This document shows positions 26,579-35,399 of a DNA stretch of 64,000 nt, piece after piece. Source of the DNA: Limnoglobus roseus. GTDB taxonomy: Bacteria > Planctomycetota > Planctomycetia > Gemmatales > Gemmataceae. The notes under the pieces are model-generated. The model saw only the letters and a program-made list of their open reading frames with translations, searched no databases and had not been told where the DNA came from. Location: contig NZ_CP042425.1 of the NCBI RefSeq assembly GCF_008254045.1, positions 3,906,001-3,970,000 of the forward strand. Direction: 5' to 3'. A program made the position numbers and the translations under genes. The number at the start of each line of letters is the position of its first letter. The stretch's first letter is position 1.

Positions 26579-29389
26579 TTAGATCAGGATGTTGTCGCCC
26601 GGACCGCCGTCTTCGATCGTGAGCCCGGAGCCGCGGATCAGGACGTCGTCGCCGAGGCCGCCGAGGAGCGTGGTGACGTTCGCCCCGCCGATCAGCACGT
26701 CGTTGCCGTCCCCGCCGTTGGCGACGAACGCGAGCGCCCCGGCCGTCAGTCCCGAGCCGAGGATCACGTCGTCCCCGGCGAGGGCGTTGACGATCAGGGT
26801 GTCGTTGTTCGTCTCCGTGCCCGTGACGGTGATCAGCGTCGACAGCCCCAGGACGCTGACGCCGGTCTCATCCCCGGAAACCACGACGTTGTCCTCCTCC
26901 GCCGTCCCGTCGATCGTGACAACGTCCGCTGCCCCGTCCGCTCCGCCGAGGTCCAGGTTCACCGCAGTCACGTTCGTCCCGGTCAGGTCGTGGACGTGGA
27001 CTGCGTCCGCCCCACCCTTCGCCGACAGGTCGATGGCTTCGACGCCGTTGAGGTCCATCGTGATGTTGGCCACGTCGCGGGTGAACCGGACGCGGGAGCC
27101 GTTCGCGCTGACGTCGAACTTCTCGTTGATGTTCGCCCCGTTGAACACCAAGGCGTCCGTGCCGCCCTGGCCCTCGATGGTGTCGCTGCCGTCGCCCGGG
27201 TTCCAGGTGAACGTGTCGTCCCCGGCCCCGCCGAACAGCACGTCGTTGCCTGTTCCGCCGATGATCGTATCGCTGCCGTCGCTTCCGATGATCGTGTCCA
27301 CCCCGGTGCCGCCGTTCAGGGTGAGCAACGCGGAGTCGGCCCGCAGGGACTGGGCGTTCAGCGTGTCGTCGCCGCCGAGGCCGTTGACCGTGAGCCGGTC
27401 GAGTGTCGGGTCCTGGTCGAAGACGGTGACCGTCGCCGCCAGGCCGGTGACCCGAAGGCCGCCGCCGTCGCCGCCGACGAAGATGGCGTCCGCCCCCTGG
27501 GTGCCGTTGACGGTGACCGTGTCGGCCTGCCCGTCCGGTCCGCCGTCCGGCCCCCGCAGGGCGAGTTCGATCGCCGTCAGGTCGGTGCCGGTCAGGTCGC
27601 CGACGGTGACGCTGTCGGCCCCGCCGGCCGTCCGCAGTTCGACACGCTCGATGTCGTTAAGGTCCATCACGACGTTGCCCACGTCGCGGGTCAGGAGCAC
27701 GCGGCTACCATTCGCAGTGAAGTTGAAATTCTCGCCGACGTTGCTGCCGAAAAAGAGTAACTCGTCAGCGCCGCCTTGCCCCTCGACGGTATCGCTGCCG
27801 TCGCCCGGGTTCCACGTGGTCGCGTCGTCCCCTGCGCCGAGGAAGATCACGTCATTGCCCTGTCGCCCGTCGACGGTGTCGTCGCCGTCGCCACCGTACA
27901 GCACGTCGGCACCCTGACTGCCCTGGACGGTGTCGTCGCCGTCGCCGCCGTCGAGCGTCAGCCGGACCACCCCGGCCGGGAGGCTCGATGCGTCCAGGCC
28001 GTCGGCCCCGCCGAGGCCGTTCACGCGCAACGAATCGTTCGCCCCCTCGGCGTTGGCAATGTTCACCAGGGCCGGTAGCCCCGTGACGGACGCCGACGTG
28101 CCGGAGCCGAAGACGCGAATGTCGTCGCCAGCGGCGGTGCCGTCCAGAGTGACGGTGTCGGCTGCCGCGTCGGCGGCACCGAGGTTCAGATTCACGCCGG
28201 TCACGCCCGTCCCCGTCAGGTCGCCGACGTGGATCGAGTCGGCCCCGCCGAGGGCGGTCAGGTTGATGGTTTCGACGCCGTTCAGGTCCATCGTGATGTT
28301 GGCCACGTCGCGGGTGAACCGGACGCGGGAGCCGTTCGCGCTGACGTCGAACTTCTCGTTGATGTTCGCCCCGTTGAAGGCGAGCGTGTCGGCCCCGCCC
28401 TGGCCTTCGATGACGTCGCTGCCGTCGCCCGGATTCCAGGTGAATGTGTCGTCCCCGGCCCCGCCGAGCAGCACGTCGGTCCCCCGGCCGCCGACGATGG
28501 TGTCGTTGCCGTCGCCGCCGCGGAGGACATCGCTACCGTCGCCGCCGATGATGGTGTCGTTGCCCGCACCGCCGTCCACGGTCAGCGCGACGAGCGCGGC
28601 CAAGCCGTTCGAGCCGGTGAACGTGTCATCCCCGCCGTTCATCTTCACCGTCAGATTCTCGACGGTGCCGATGTCCAGGCTGGACGGGGTCAGCGAGACG
28701 CTGTCGAACCGGACGCGGGTCCCGTTCGGGGTCGTGGTGAACTGCTCGGCGTCGTTCCCGCCGTTCACCACGACGGTGTCGGCGCCGGCACCGCCCTCGA
28801 CCGTGTCGGTCCCGTCGCCTTGGTCCCAGGTCATGGAATCGTCGCCGGCTTCGCCGAAGACTTGATCGTTCCCGCTGCCGCCGGTCAGGGTGTCGTTCCC
28901 GGCCCCGCCGAACAGGAGGTCGTTCCCGCCCTTGCCCTGGAGTACGTCGTTGCCGGCCTGGCCGAACAACTGGTCGTCGCCGCTGCCGCCGATGAGCGTG
29001 TCGTTGCCGTCCCCGCCGAAGAGTTGCGCCTTCGGCAGCGTGCCCTTGCCCTCGTCAAGCGTGATCGTGTCGTTCCCGCCCCGGCCGAAGACGCTGATCT
29101 GCACGGTGTTCGTCACCGTCGGCGTGCCGCCGAGGACGTGGACGGCCCCGCCGTTCACCAGGAGATCGCCGGCCGCGTTACGGCTCACGCTGATGGCGTT
29201 GTCGGCAGCATCGCCAAAAACGGTGAGTGCGCCGGACGCATACGTCGCCGTGACCGTCGGCACAATCCGGTCGGCGAGTGGTTCGAGGGCCAGGAAGGAA
29301 CGAAATTTTGTCGGCGTCTTGTGGGCCGTGCGGGTCCGGGTGCGGGAGGCCGTTTGTTTCAGCAGGCGATACAACGAGTAGGAAGCCAC
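26579..29389 (-). CDS. RTX-type calcium-binding surface protein (936 aa)
   Basis: A long paralogue of the protein at 2564-4159. The GTG start at 29389 has AGGA upstream, and the N-terminus carries L-A-L-E-P-L-A-D-R-I-V-P-T, a LEPR-type export motif. Blocks of G-G-x-G-N-D-x-L nonapeptides alternate with beta-rich spacer units of about 150-200 residues beginning T-W-N-P-G-D-G-S-D. Spacer units are repeated, two of them nearly identical in DNA (27038-27145 and 28271-28378). The ending G-G-P-G-D-N-I-L-I resembles the paralogue end. It would bind Ca2+ on the cell surface or outside. Confidence 0.85.
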   Translation of the reverse strand: MASYSLYRLLKQTASRTRTRTAHKTPTKFRSFLALEPLADRIVPTVTATYASGALTVFGDAADNAISVSRNAAGDLLVNGGAVHVLGGTPTVTNTVQISVFGRGGNDTITLDEGKGTLPKAQLFGGDGNDTLIGGSGDDQLFGQAGNDVLQGKGGNDLLFGGAGNDTLTGGSGNDQVFGEAGDDSMTWDQGDGTDTVEGGAGADTVVVNGGNDAEQFTTTPNGTRVRFDSVSLTPSSLDIGTVENLTVKMNGGDDTFTGSNGLAALVALTVDGGAGNDTIIGGDGSDVLRGGDGNDTIVGGRGTDVLLGGAGDDTFTWNPGDGSDVIEGQGGADTLAFNGANINEKFDVSANGSRVRFTRDVANITMDLNGVETINLTALGGADSIHVGDLTGTGVTGVNLNLGAADAAADTVTLDGTAAGDDIRVFGSGTSASVTGLPALVNIANAEGANDSLRVNGLGGADGLDASSLPAGVVRLTLDGGDGDDTVQGSQGADVLYGGDGDDTVDGRQGNDVIFLGAGDDATTWNPGDGSDTVEGQGGADELLFFGSNVGENFNFTANGSRVLLTRDVGNVVMDLNDIERVELRTAGGADSVTVGDLTGTDLTAIELALRGPDGGPDGQADTVTVNGTQGADAIFVGGDGGGLRVTGLAATVTVFDQDPTLDRLTVNGLGGDDTLNAQSLRADSALLTLNGGTGVDTIIGSDGSDTIIGGTGNDVLFGGAGDDTFTWNPGDGSDTIEGQGGTDALVFNGANINEKFDVSANGSRVRFTRDVANITMDLNGVEAIDLSAKGGADAVHVHDLTGTNVTAVNLDLGGADGAADVVTIDGTAEEDNVVVSGDETGVSVLGLSTLITVTGTETNNDTLIVNALAGDDVILGSGLTAGALAFVANGGDGNDVLIGGANVTTLLGGLGDDVLIRGSGLTIEDGGPGDNILI
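27038..27145. repeat. Internal DNA repeat of the RTX gene, copy 1
   Basis: A 108-bp stretch that matches 28271-28378 with one mismatch (a G at 27050 against a C). It encodes the F-N-G-A-N-I-N-E-K-F-D-V-S-A-N spacer segment, so the gene grew or was homogenised by recent duplication or conversion. Confidence 0.8.
28271..28378. repeat. Internal DNA repeat of the RTX gene, copy 2
   Basis: Partner of the repeat at 27038-27145, offset by 1233 bases in the same orientation. Confidence 0.8.
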
Positions 29390-29584
29390 GGATCAGGTCC
29401 TGTTAATTGGGGCACGTCGATGGCCGCCCCCCTCGGGCGGCCGACACGCGACCGGAGATGGGGTGGTAATCACCGTCTGTCGCCGTGGCCCTTCACCCGC
29501 CCAGTGAAAATTCCGCCATCCGCACCGGCCGTCGATCGGGAATGAGCCGCCGTCGGGTGGTGTACACACGGGAGGGGTCGGTTG

Positions 29585-30193
29585 ATGTCGTCGGAGGAGT
29601 CCGTCACCCATTGGCTGACCCAGCTTCGGGACGGGGATGGGGAGGCCGCCCAGCAGTTGTGGGAACGGTACTTCCGTCGGCTCGTCGGCTTGGCCCGCGT
29701 GCGGCTTCAGAGCCACCCGCGGCGTGCGGCCGACGAGGAAGACGTCGCCCTCAGCGTCTTCTGCAACTTGTGCGATGGGGCAACGCGGGGCCGTTTCCCC
29801 CGGCTCGACGACCGCGATGACCTGTGGCGGTTGCTCGTGACGCTAACCGAGCGTAAGGCTATCAACCTGGCCCGCGACGAGCGGCGGCTAAAGCGCGGCG
29901 GCGGGGCCGTGCTGACCGGGGACGCGCTGACCCGGCCCGGCGAGTCCACCGCGGGCGGGTTCGACCAGGTCCCCGGCCGGGAGCCGACGCCAGAGTTCGC
30001 CGCCGAGATGGCCGAGGAGTATCAGCGGTTGTTGACCCGACTCGACGACCCGGGGCTGCGGTCCATCGCAGTCTGGCGGATGGAGGGCGAGAGCGTCGGC
30101 GAGATCGCCGCACGCCTGGGGTGCGCGGTGACGACCGTCGAGCGACGGTTGCGACTCATCCGCCAACTCTGGGAGAGTGAGGGCGGCGAGTGA
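29585..30193 (+). CDS. ECF-type RNA polymerase sigma factor (202 aa)
   Basis: Region 2 is seen in W-L-T-Q-L-R-D-G-D-G-E-A-A-Q-Q-L-W-E-R-Y and D-E-E-D-V-A-L-S-V-F. Region 4 reads S-V-G-E-I-A-A-R-L-G-C-A-V-T-T-V-E-R-R-L-R-L-I-R. This is the planctomycete ECF type with S-V-T-x-W-x-x-x-L-R-D-G-D, commonly encoded next to Ser/Thr kinases. The stop overlaps the start of the downstream kinase by four bases (GTGA), so the two are co-translated. No anti-sigma factor is adjacent; the kinase is probably the regulator (inference). Confidence 0.9.
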   Translation: MSSEESVTHWLTQLRDGDGEAAQQLWERYFRRLVGLARVRLQSHPRRAADEEDVALSVFCNLCDGATRGRFPRLDDRDDLWRLLVTLTERKAINLARDERRLKRGGGAVLTGDALTRPGESTAGGFDQVPGREPTPEFAAEMAEEYQRLLTRLDDPGLRSIAVWRMEGESVGEIAARLGCAVTTVERRLRLIRQLWESEGGE

Positions 30194-32667
30194 ACGGCCC
30201 GGCTCCCGACACGCGACCCGACTTGCCCCCGGAACTGGCCCGGCAAGTGGACCAGATTTGCTGCCGGTTCGAGGCCGAATGGAAGGCGGTTCGTCGAGGC
30301 GACCCGCCGCCGCGGTTGGAAACCTTCCTCGCCGGCGGCCCCGTTCCCGCCCGCCCGGTCCTCCTTCGGGAGTTGCTGCTCGTCGAGGTCCACCATCGCC
30401 GGTCGGTCGGCGACGAGCCGCGGGTTAACGAGTACGGCGACCGCTTTCCCGATCTGGACACGGGCTGGCTGGCGGACCACCTCGGTGCCCCGGACACGCG
30501 ATCGCTCCCGACGGTCGCCCCGGTGCAACTGCCCGCTTTCCTCGACGCGATTCGTGACAACGGGATTCTTGACCCGTCGCAAACCGTGACGGCGGTGGAA
30601 GAGGCCGGCCACGCCCGCCAGGTCACGGACCTGGCCGACCGGCTCGTGAATCGCGGGTGGCTGACGGCCTTCCAGGCTCAGCGCCTCCTGGCCGGGCGGC
30701 CGCACGAACTTGTCCTCGGCGAGTACGTTCTGCTCGAACCCCTCGGCACTGGTGGTATGGGCTTGGTGTTCAAGGCCCGGCACCGGATCATGAACCGCGT
30801 CGTGGCCGTCAAGCGGATTCGCCCGGAGGCGGCGGACGACCCAACCGCTCTTCGCCGTTTCCGTGCGGAAATCCAGGCCGCCGCCCACCTCAGTCACCCG
30901 AACGTCGTCGTCGTTCACGACGCCCAGGAGGCGAGCGGGGAGCTTTTTCTCGTCATGGAGCTGTGCGAGGGGGTGACGCTCCACGACTTGGTGAAACAAC
31001 GCGGGCCGCTCCCCCCGGCGGAAGCCTGCGAGTACGCCCGGCAGGCGTGCCTGGGGTTGCAACATGCGTTCGAGCGGGGGCTTGTCCACCGCGATCTCAA
31101 GCCGCGGAATTTGATCCGCTGCGGGAAGACGTTGAAGATTCTGGACTTCGGCCTGGCCCGGTTGCGCCAAGGGCCGGCAGCCGGCTCGTCGACGACGGAA
31201 GGGACGATCGTCGGCACCGCCGATTACATGGCCCCCGAGCAGGCCGACGGCCGCGCCGACGTCCGGAGCGATCTGTACTCGCTCGGGTGCACGCTCTACT
31301 TCCTGCTAGCCGGCCGGCCGCCGTTTCCTGGCGGTGAAATCCTGGACAAGTGCGTCCGCCACCGGATCGAGGAACCGGAATCGCTGGCCCGGCTCCGGCC
31401 GGACGTCCCCCGCCGCGTCCGAGAGATCGTCTCACGGCTGATGGCGAAGGACCCGGCGGATCGATTCCAGACGCCGGCCGAAGCCTCTGCCGAGCTGGCG
31501 GCGGTCAGTCATCGCGACATTCCGGTGATTTCGCCACTGCTCGATTCAGCCCCGGTTCTCGATGCGCCGCCGACGCGACCCGCCCGGAAACGGAGGACGC
31601 CCGTTCGATTCGGAATTCTCCTGGCAGTCGTGGCGATCGGCCTGACGTCGTACCTGGTCATCCGGTCCGGTCCGTTGCGGGAAGGCCCGTCGCCGGCCCA
31701 ACCGCCCGCGTCGCCGCTGGCCTGGAAGAAGTCGAAGACGCTCTCCCTCCCGATCGAACACGCGGGAGCATACGGGCTGGCGTTCTCCTCCGACGGTCGG
31801 CTGCTCGCGGGCGCGTGCGGGAACCATGAAACGGCGGGGCCGACGCCCGCGGGGCGATTGTGCCTGTGGGAAGTCGCGGAAGGGCGGCTGGTGCTCGATC
31901 GAGAGTTACCGGCCGGGCCGGGCGCGTGCGTGGCGTTCTCGCCGGACGGGCAGCGGCTGGCCTGGGCGACGGGTTACTGGGGCCACGAGGTGCCCGGAAA
32001 GCTGACGCTCTGGGACGTCGCCGGGCGTGCGGACATTTGCGATGTCGAAGCGCACGCTCAGGGCGTCTGCGCGCTCGCCTTTCAGCCGCGGAGCGATCTC
32101 CTCGTGACCAGCGGCTACGAGGGGAAGGTGTTCCTCTGGGACGCCCGGTCGGGTCAACCGTTGGGCGAACTGACCGACGCCCGGATCGCCGTCTTCGCCC
32201 TCGCGTTCACCCTCGATGGGAAGTATCTCGTCGTCGGGGCGGATGACGGTTCCGTCAACGTGTGGGAACTGGCAACGCGGACGCGGGTGCAAACCCTTTC
32301 GGCGGCGACCGGAAAGCCGGTCCGGGGGCTGGCCTACCTGTCGGACGGCGAGACGCTCCTGGCGGTTACGAAGCAGGGCGAAGCGCCGCCGGCAAATCTG
32401 CTCGCCTGGCGGCGGGGGGACGCGCTCCCGACGGTATCGCTGGGCGACACCAACGCCTACAGCCTGGCCCTCTCGCCGGACCGGGCGACCGCCCTCGTCG
32501 GCTGTCGCGACAACGCGGCCCGGCTGTTCCAGGGCCAGACGCGGCGGGCGTTGCAAACCCTGACGGCGGATCAGACCTTCTATAGTCTGGCGTTTTCGCC
32601 CACGGGACAACTCCTGGCCACGAGCGCCGGGTTGGACCGTCCGGTCCAACTCTGGGAGCCGGACTAA
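30190..32667 (+). CDS. Ser/Thr kinase with WD40 repeats (825 aa)
   Basis: Kinase domain about 176-440: G-T-G-G-M-G at 186-191, A-V-K with K208, H-R-D-L-K-P-R-N at 300-307, D-F-G at 319-321 and M-A-P-E near 350. One membrane segment lies at about 473-491. The C-terminal 330 residues carry WD40 blades (L-A-F-S-S-D-G-R-L-L-A-G, V-F-L-W-D-A-R-S-G, V-N-V-W-E-L-A-T) and would be outside the cytoplasm. The N-terminal 175 residues are a helix-rich extension often seen on such kinases. The GTG start overlaps the sigma-factor stop. A likely role is sensing and control of the partner sigma factor. Confidence 0.9.
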   Translation: MNGPAPDTRPDLPPELARQVDQICCRFEAEWKAVRRGDPPPRLETFLAGGPVPARPVLLRELLLVEVHHRRSVGDEPRVNEYGDRFPDLDTGWLADHLGAPDTRSLPTVAPVQLPAFLDAIRDNGILDPSQTVTAVEEAGHARQVTDLADRLVNRGWLTAFQAQRLLAGRPHELVLGEYVLLEPLGTGGMGLVFKARHRIMNRVVAVKRIRPEAADDPTALRRFRAEIQAAAHLSHPNVVVVHDAQEASGELFLVMELCEGVTLHDLVKQRGPLPPAEACEYARQACLGLQHAFERGLVHRDLKPRNLIRCGKTLKILDFGLARLRQGPAAGSSTTEGTIVGTADYMAPEQADGRADVRSDLYSLGCTLYFLLAGRPPFPGGEILDKCVRHRIEEPESLARLRPDVPRRVREIVSRLMAKDPADRFQTPAEASAELAAVSHRDIPVISPLLDSAPVLDAPPTRPARKRRTPVRFGILLAVVAIGLTSYLVIRSGPLREGPSPAQPPASPLAWKKSKTLSLPIEHAGAYGLAFSSDGRLLAGACGNHETAGPTPAGRLCLWEVAEGRLVLDRELPAGPGACVAFSPDGQRLAWATGYWGHEVPGKLTLWDVAGRADICDVEAHAQGVCALAFQPRSDLLVTSGYEGKVFLWDARSGQPLGELTDARIAVFALAFTLDGKYLVVGADDGSVNVWELATRTRVQTLSAATGKPVRGLAYLSDGETLLAVTKQGEAPPANLLAWRRGDALPTVSLGDTNAYSLALSPDRATALVGCRDNAARLFQGQTRRALQTLTADQTFYSLAFSPTGQLLATSAGLDRPVQLWEPD

Positions 32668-32673
32668 ACCCGA

Positions 32674-32691
32674 GGGCAGTGGCCACTGCCC
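32674..32691. repeat. 18-bp perfect palindrome after the kinase gene
   Basis: GGGCAGTGGCCACTGCCC, seven bases after the kinase stop. It may act as a terminator hairpin for this and the convergent SUMF1-like gene. Confidence 0.55.
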
Positions 32692-32831
32692 CCTCGCCCC
32701 GATCGTCAGCGCCGCCGAGGTCGGGTCGCGCGGGAACCTCCGGGTGGATCGCAGTACGTGGCCGGGATGACGGGGAAAGCAGAGATCATTCGACGAAGCG
32801 GCTTCGCTCAGCGATCCCCCGCCCGCCCCCG

Positions 32832-33812
32832 TCAGTCCGCATTCGCTGGGCGGACGGGGAGGGGGAACGACGGGCGAATCCCAACCCAGTCGTTGCGGCG
32901 GGCCACCGACAACCGGCGGCGGTGAAACGCCCGCAGCGTCTCGGGACCTGCCCGCTTGAACGCCCCGCCGCGGACGGCCGCGTGGAGAGGTTGGCCCACG
33001 TGGAGTAGTGCGACGGTCGGTCGCGGCGGGGGCCGTTCGCCCGGGCGGTCCGCGTCACCCGGCTGACACCATGTCGACACGTTGCCCGCCATCTGCTCGC
33101 AGCCGTATGGGCTCCGGGAGCGGGTGTACTGGCCGACCGCGACAGTCTCGCGACTGCCGAAGTGGGCGACGCCGCGCCGCGCGGGTTTGGCGTCTCCCCA
33201 CGGGTACGTCCGCCCGTCGGGACCTCGGGCGGCTTTCTCCCACTGGAACTCGCCGGGCACGCTCAGGCCGGCCCACGCGCAGTACGCCAGGGCGTCCCGG
33301 TATGACACGTACACCACCGGGTCGTCGAGCAGTTCTTTCGGAGGAGTGCGGCCGATCCAGTGTTCCAAGAACGCGCCGTTCGCGTACCCGTCAGTACCCA
33401 CGGCCGCGTCGCCATCGGCCGGCGGCGTGTACCCTGTGGCCGCCAGGAACCGGGCAAACTGCGTGTTCGTGACCGGGTGGCGGGCCAGGGAGAAGCCGGT
33501 CATCTCGGCGGGCACCCTGTCCGGCCCAATCATGCACCGGCCCGGGGGAATCCAAACCATTTCCGAGCCGTCGATCGGATTCACCCAGGTCAGGTTGGGC
33601 TCGCGGCCGGGGTCGAACACGCCGCACGGTTCCACCAGACCGGCGTCCAGGGCGTAGTCGAGAACGGCGTAAAAGTCGGCATGACCCAGGGCGGCGGTGA
33701 TGAGCCGCCAGGCTTCCCCGCCGAGGGCGGTGGGCGGAGGGGCGGTCAGCAGGCGTTCCAACGCGACCAGCGTCGGGGCCGACGGCAAGGCGGGGTCGTT
33801 CGAGTCGCTCAC
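32832..33812 (-). CDS. Formylglycine-generating-enzyme-like (SUMF1/FGE-sulfatase) protein (326 aa)
   Basis: The FGE-sulfatase fold covers about residues 75-320: M-V-W-I-P-P-G-R-C-M-I-G, then H-P-V-T-N-T-Q-F-A-R-F-L, V-S-Y-R-D-A-L-A-Y-C-A-W-A-G, W-E-K-A-A-R-G-P-D-G-R-T-Y-P-W-G, and M-A-G-N-V-S-T-W. The N-terminal 70 residues form a separate helical region. The GTG start at 33812 overlaps the stop of the reverse transcriptase gene by four bases (GTGA), so the two are translationally coupled. FGE-fold proteins act in cysteine oxidation, in related iron enzymes, as kinase-linked effectors and as variable proteins of diversity-generating retroelements. Which applies here is unknown. Confidence 0.85.
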   Translation of the reverse strand: MSDSNDPALPSAPTLVALERLLTAPPPTALGGEAWRLITAALGHADFYAVLDYALDAGLVEPCGVFDPGREPNLTWVNPIDGSEMVWIPPGRCMIGPDRVPAEMTGFSLARHPVTNTQFARFLAATGYTPPADGDAAVGTDGYANGAFLEHWIGRTPPKELLDDPVVYVSYRDALAYCAWAGLSVPGEFQWEKAARGPDGRTYPWGDAKPARRGVAHFGSRETVAVGQYTRSRSPYGCEQMAGNVSTWCQPGDADRPGERPPPRPTVALLHVGQPLHAAVRGGAFKRAGPETLRAFHRRRLSVARRNDWVGIRPSFPLPVRPANAD

Positions 33813-35329
33813 GGCTTGTCCTCCCCGCCGCCCGGTGGGTCCAATAACTCCGCCACCTGGCGGACGAGGTCGGCCCCCTCGGTTGAGCGAACCATGTGGA
33901 GGTAGCTGGCGAACCCGCGAAGGTACTGGGAGAAACGCGGGTCGCCGCGGGCTTCCGTTACAACGCCGTTTCGCCGACAGTTATGGAGGACGGCCCGGAA
34001 GGCCCGCCGCTGCTCGCGGGTCGGCCGCACGCCGTCGTTGACGACCAGGCCCGTCACGAGTTGCCGCTGGCTGCGGCGGATCACCCGGAACTTGTCGGCG
34101 TTCATGACGAAGCCTTCCTGCTGGCAGACCTGATCGACCCACCACCGGAACCGTCCGAGGTCTATACCCGTCGCGGCGAACGAGAAGGTCAGGTCGTCGG
34201 CGTACCGCGTGTAAACCCCGCCGAGTTTCCGGGCCAGCCCGCCCAGTCGCGCGTCCAGGTGGCGACAAATCAGGTTGCTCACGGCCGGCGAGGTCGGCGC
34301 GCCCTGCGGGGCGTGGGCCTTCCCCCACGCCCGCGGGTCCGGCGTGTAGCTGCACAATCGGGCGAGAACGGGGGCCACCGAGGCCGACTCGTCGGCGGTG
34401 GCAATTTTTGCGGTGCCGACCGAGTACCCCATGCGGGCGAACAGCCCGATCATCCGGTAGGAGTGGATCGTCGGGAAGAAGTCCTTCAAGTCGAACTTCA
34501 CCACCACCGCGGCCCCGACGTGGGCGGCGGCGTTCGACACGATCGACCGGCCGGGGACGAACCCGTGGGCCGCGTCGGCGAGCGGGACGCCGCTTAAAAT
34601 CCGTTCGTGAATCCGCCGCTGCACCCACTTCAGTTGCGGCTTCGGGGCGCAGATCACCCGCTCCCCGCCGCCGCGCTTCGGGACCGTGAACCGCGTGTAC
34701 GGGCCGTCATCCTTGTCGCTGGCCAACAGGAAGTAGCCGAGTTGTTTCGCCGAGCGGATGCCGAGCAACTCGCGGAGCTGCCGCAGGTTCGCGAGGGGCG
34801 GGACGCTGTTCGCTTCTTGCACCGCCGTGCCGACCTTGTGCCGGCTCAGATCGACTTCCACGGTCCCCTTCCGCCATCCGGCCGGCGACCACGCACCATC
34901 TTTCGTGGCCGGCAGGGCGACCTCGTGGATCGCACCCGTTTCGATCACCCGGCCGACGGCCCGCCGAATGGCCGGGTCGGCGTCCTTGGCCCACCGCCGA
35001 CAGAGTTGGGCCAAGGCCCCGGGTGTGAGGTGGCGTACGACCAAGTTGAGGAAGGCCAATTTCGCCGGGCGGTTTTGCCGCTGGTGGACGGCCTCGAACA
35101 ATTGCCAGACCTGGCCGGCGATGCCGTTCACCGCCGCCTCGTAGGCGGCGAACGGTTGGGCGTGCGCGAGGTGGCCCTGGATTTCTGTTAACAGGCCGGC
35201 CGTGACGAGCGGCTTGTCGCGGTTGTCGGCCAACGCCGCGGCCAGTGCCGACAGCGTGGCGTTCAGTTTTTCGTCCACGACGGCGTTTGCGGGCAGTGCG
35301 TGGAGCAGCCACGTCGGGGTGTCGGTCAT
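33809..35329 (-). CDS. Retron-like reverse transcriptase with helical N-terminal domain (506 aa)
   Basis: An RNA-directed DNA polymerase. RT motifs in order are G-F-V-P-G-R-S-I-V-S-N-A at 256-267, V-K-F-D-L-K-D-F-F-P-T-I at 277-288 (catalytic D280), P-Q-G-A-P-T-S-P-A-V-S-N-L at 341-353, R-Y-A-D-D-L-T-F-S at 375-383 (D378, D379), and V-T-G-L-V-V-N at 425-431. Q-G-A-P-T-S-P and V-T-G-L-V-V-N are retron-like. The first 170 residues are helical and contain a HEAT-like unit (D-P-A-I-R-R-A-V-G-R-V). Stop and SUMF1-like start overlap. The upstream gap is only 70 bases, too short for an ordinary retron msr-msd. A defence or conflict role is inferred from class. Confidence 0.9.
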   Translation of the reverse strand: MTDTPTWLLHALPANAVVDEKLNATLSALAAALADNRDKPLVTAGLLTEIQGHLAHAQPFAAYEAAVNGIAGQVWQLFEAVHQRQNRPAKLAFLNLVVRHLTPGALAQLCRRWAKDADPAIRRAVGRVIETGAIHEVALPATKDGAWSPAGWRKGTVEVDLSRHKVGTAVQEANSVPPLANLRQLRELLGIRSAKQLGYFLLASDKDDGPYTRFTVPKRGGGERVICAPKPQLKWVQRRIHERILSGVPLADAAHGFVPGRSIVSNAAAHVGAAVVVKFDLKDFFPTIHSYRMIGLFARMGYSVGTAKIATADESASVAPVLARLCSYTPDPRAWGKAHAPQGAPTSPAVSNLICRHLDARLGGLARKLGGVYTRYADDLTFSFAATGIDLGRFRWWVDQVCQQEGFVMNADKFRVIRRSQRQLVTGLVVNDGVRPTREQRRAFRAVLHNCRRNGVVTEARGDPRFSQYLRGFASYLHMVRSTEGADLVRQVAELLDPPGGGEDKP

Positions 35330-35399
35330 GTCGGGTTCGCCCTGGCGGGTCGCGTCGGCCCGTGGATAATAGTGGCACGATACCCAGCCCGTCCCCGAG

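Noticed and set aside
26579..29389. RTX gene as several separate genes
   Set aside because: The frame is continuous from the GTG at 29389 to the TAA, and repeat units flow into one another without stops or ribosome sites.
35330..35399. A retron msr-msd RNA upstream of the RT
   Set aside because: Only 70 bases separate the RT start from the divergent gene, and no long inverted repeat is present there.
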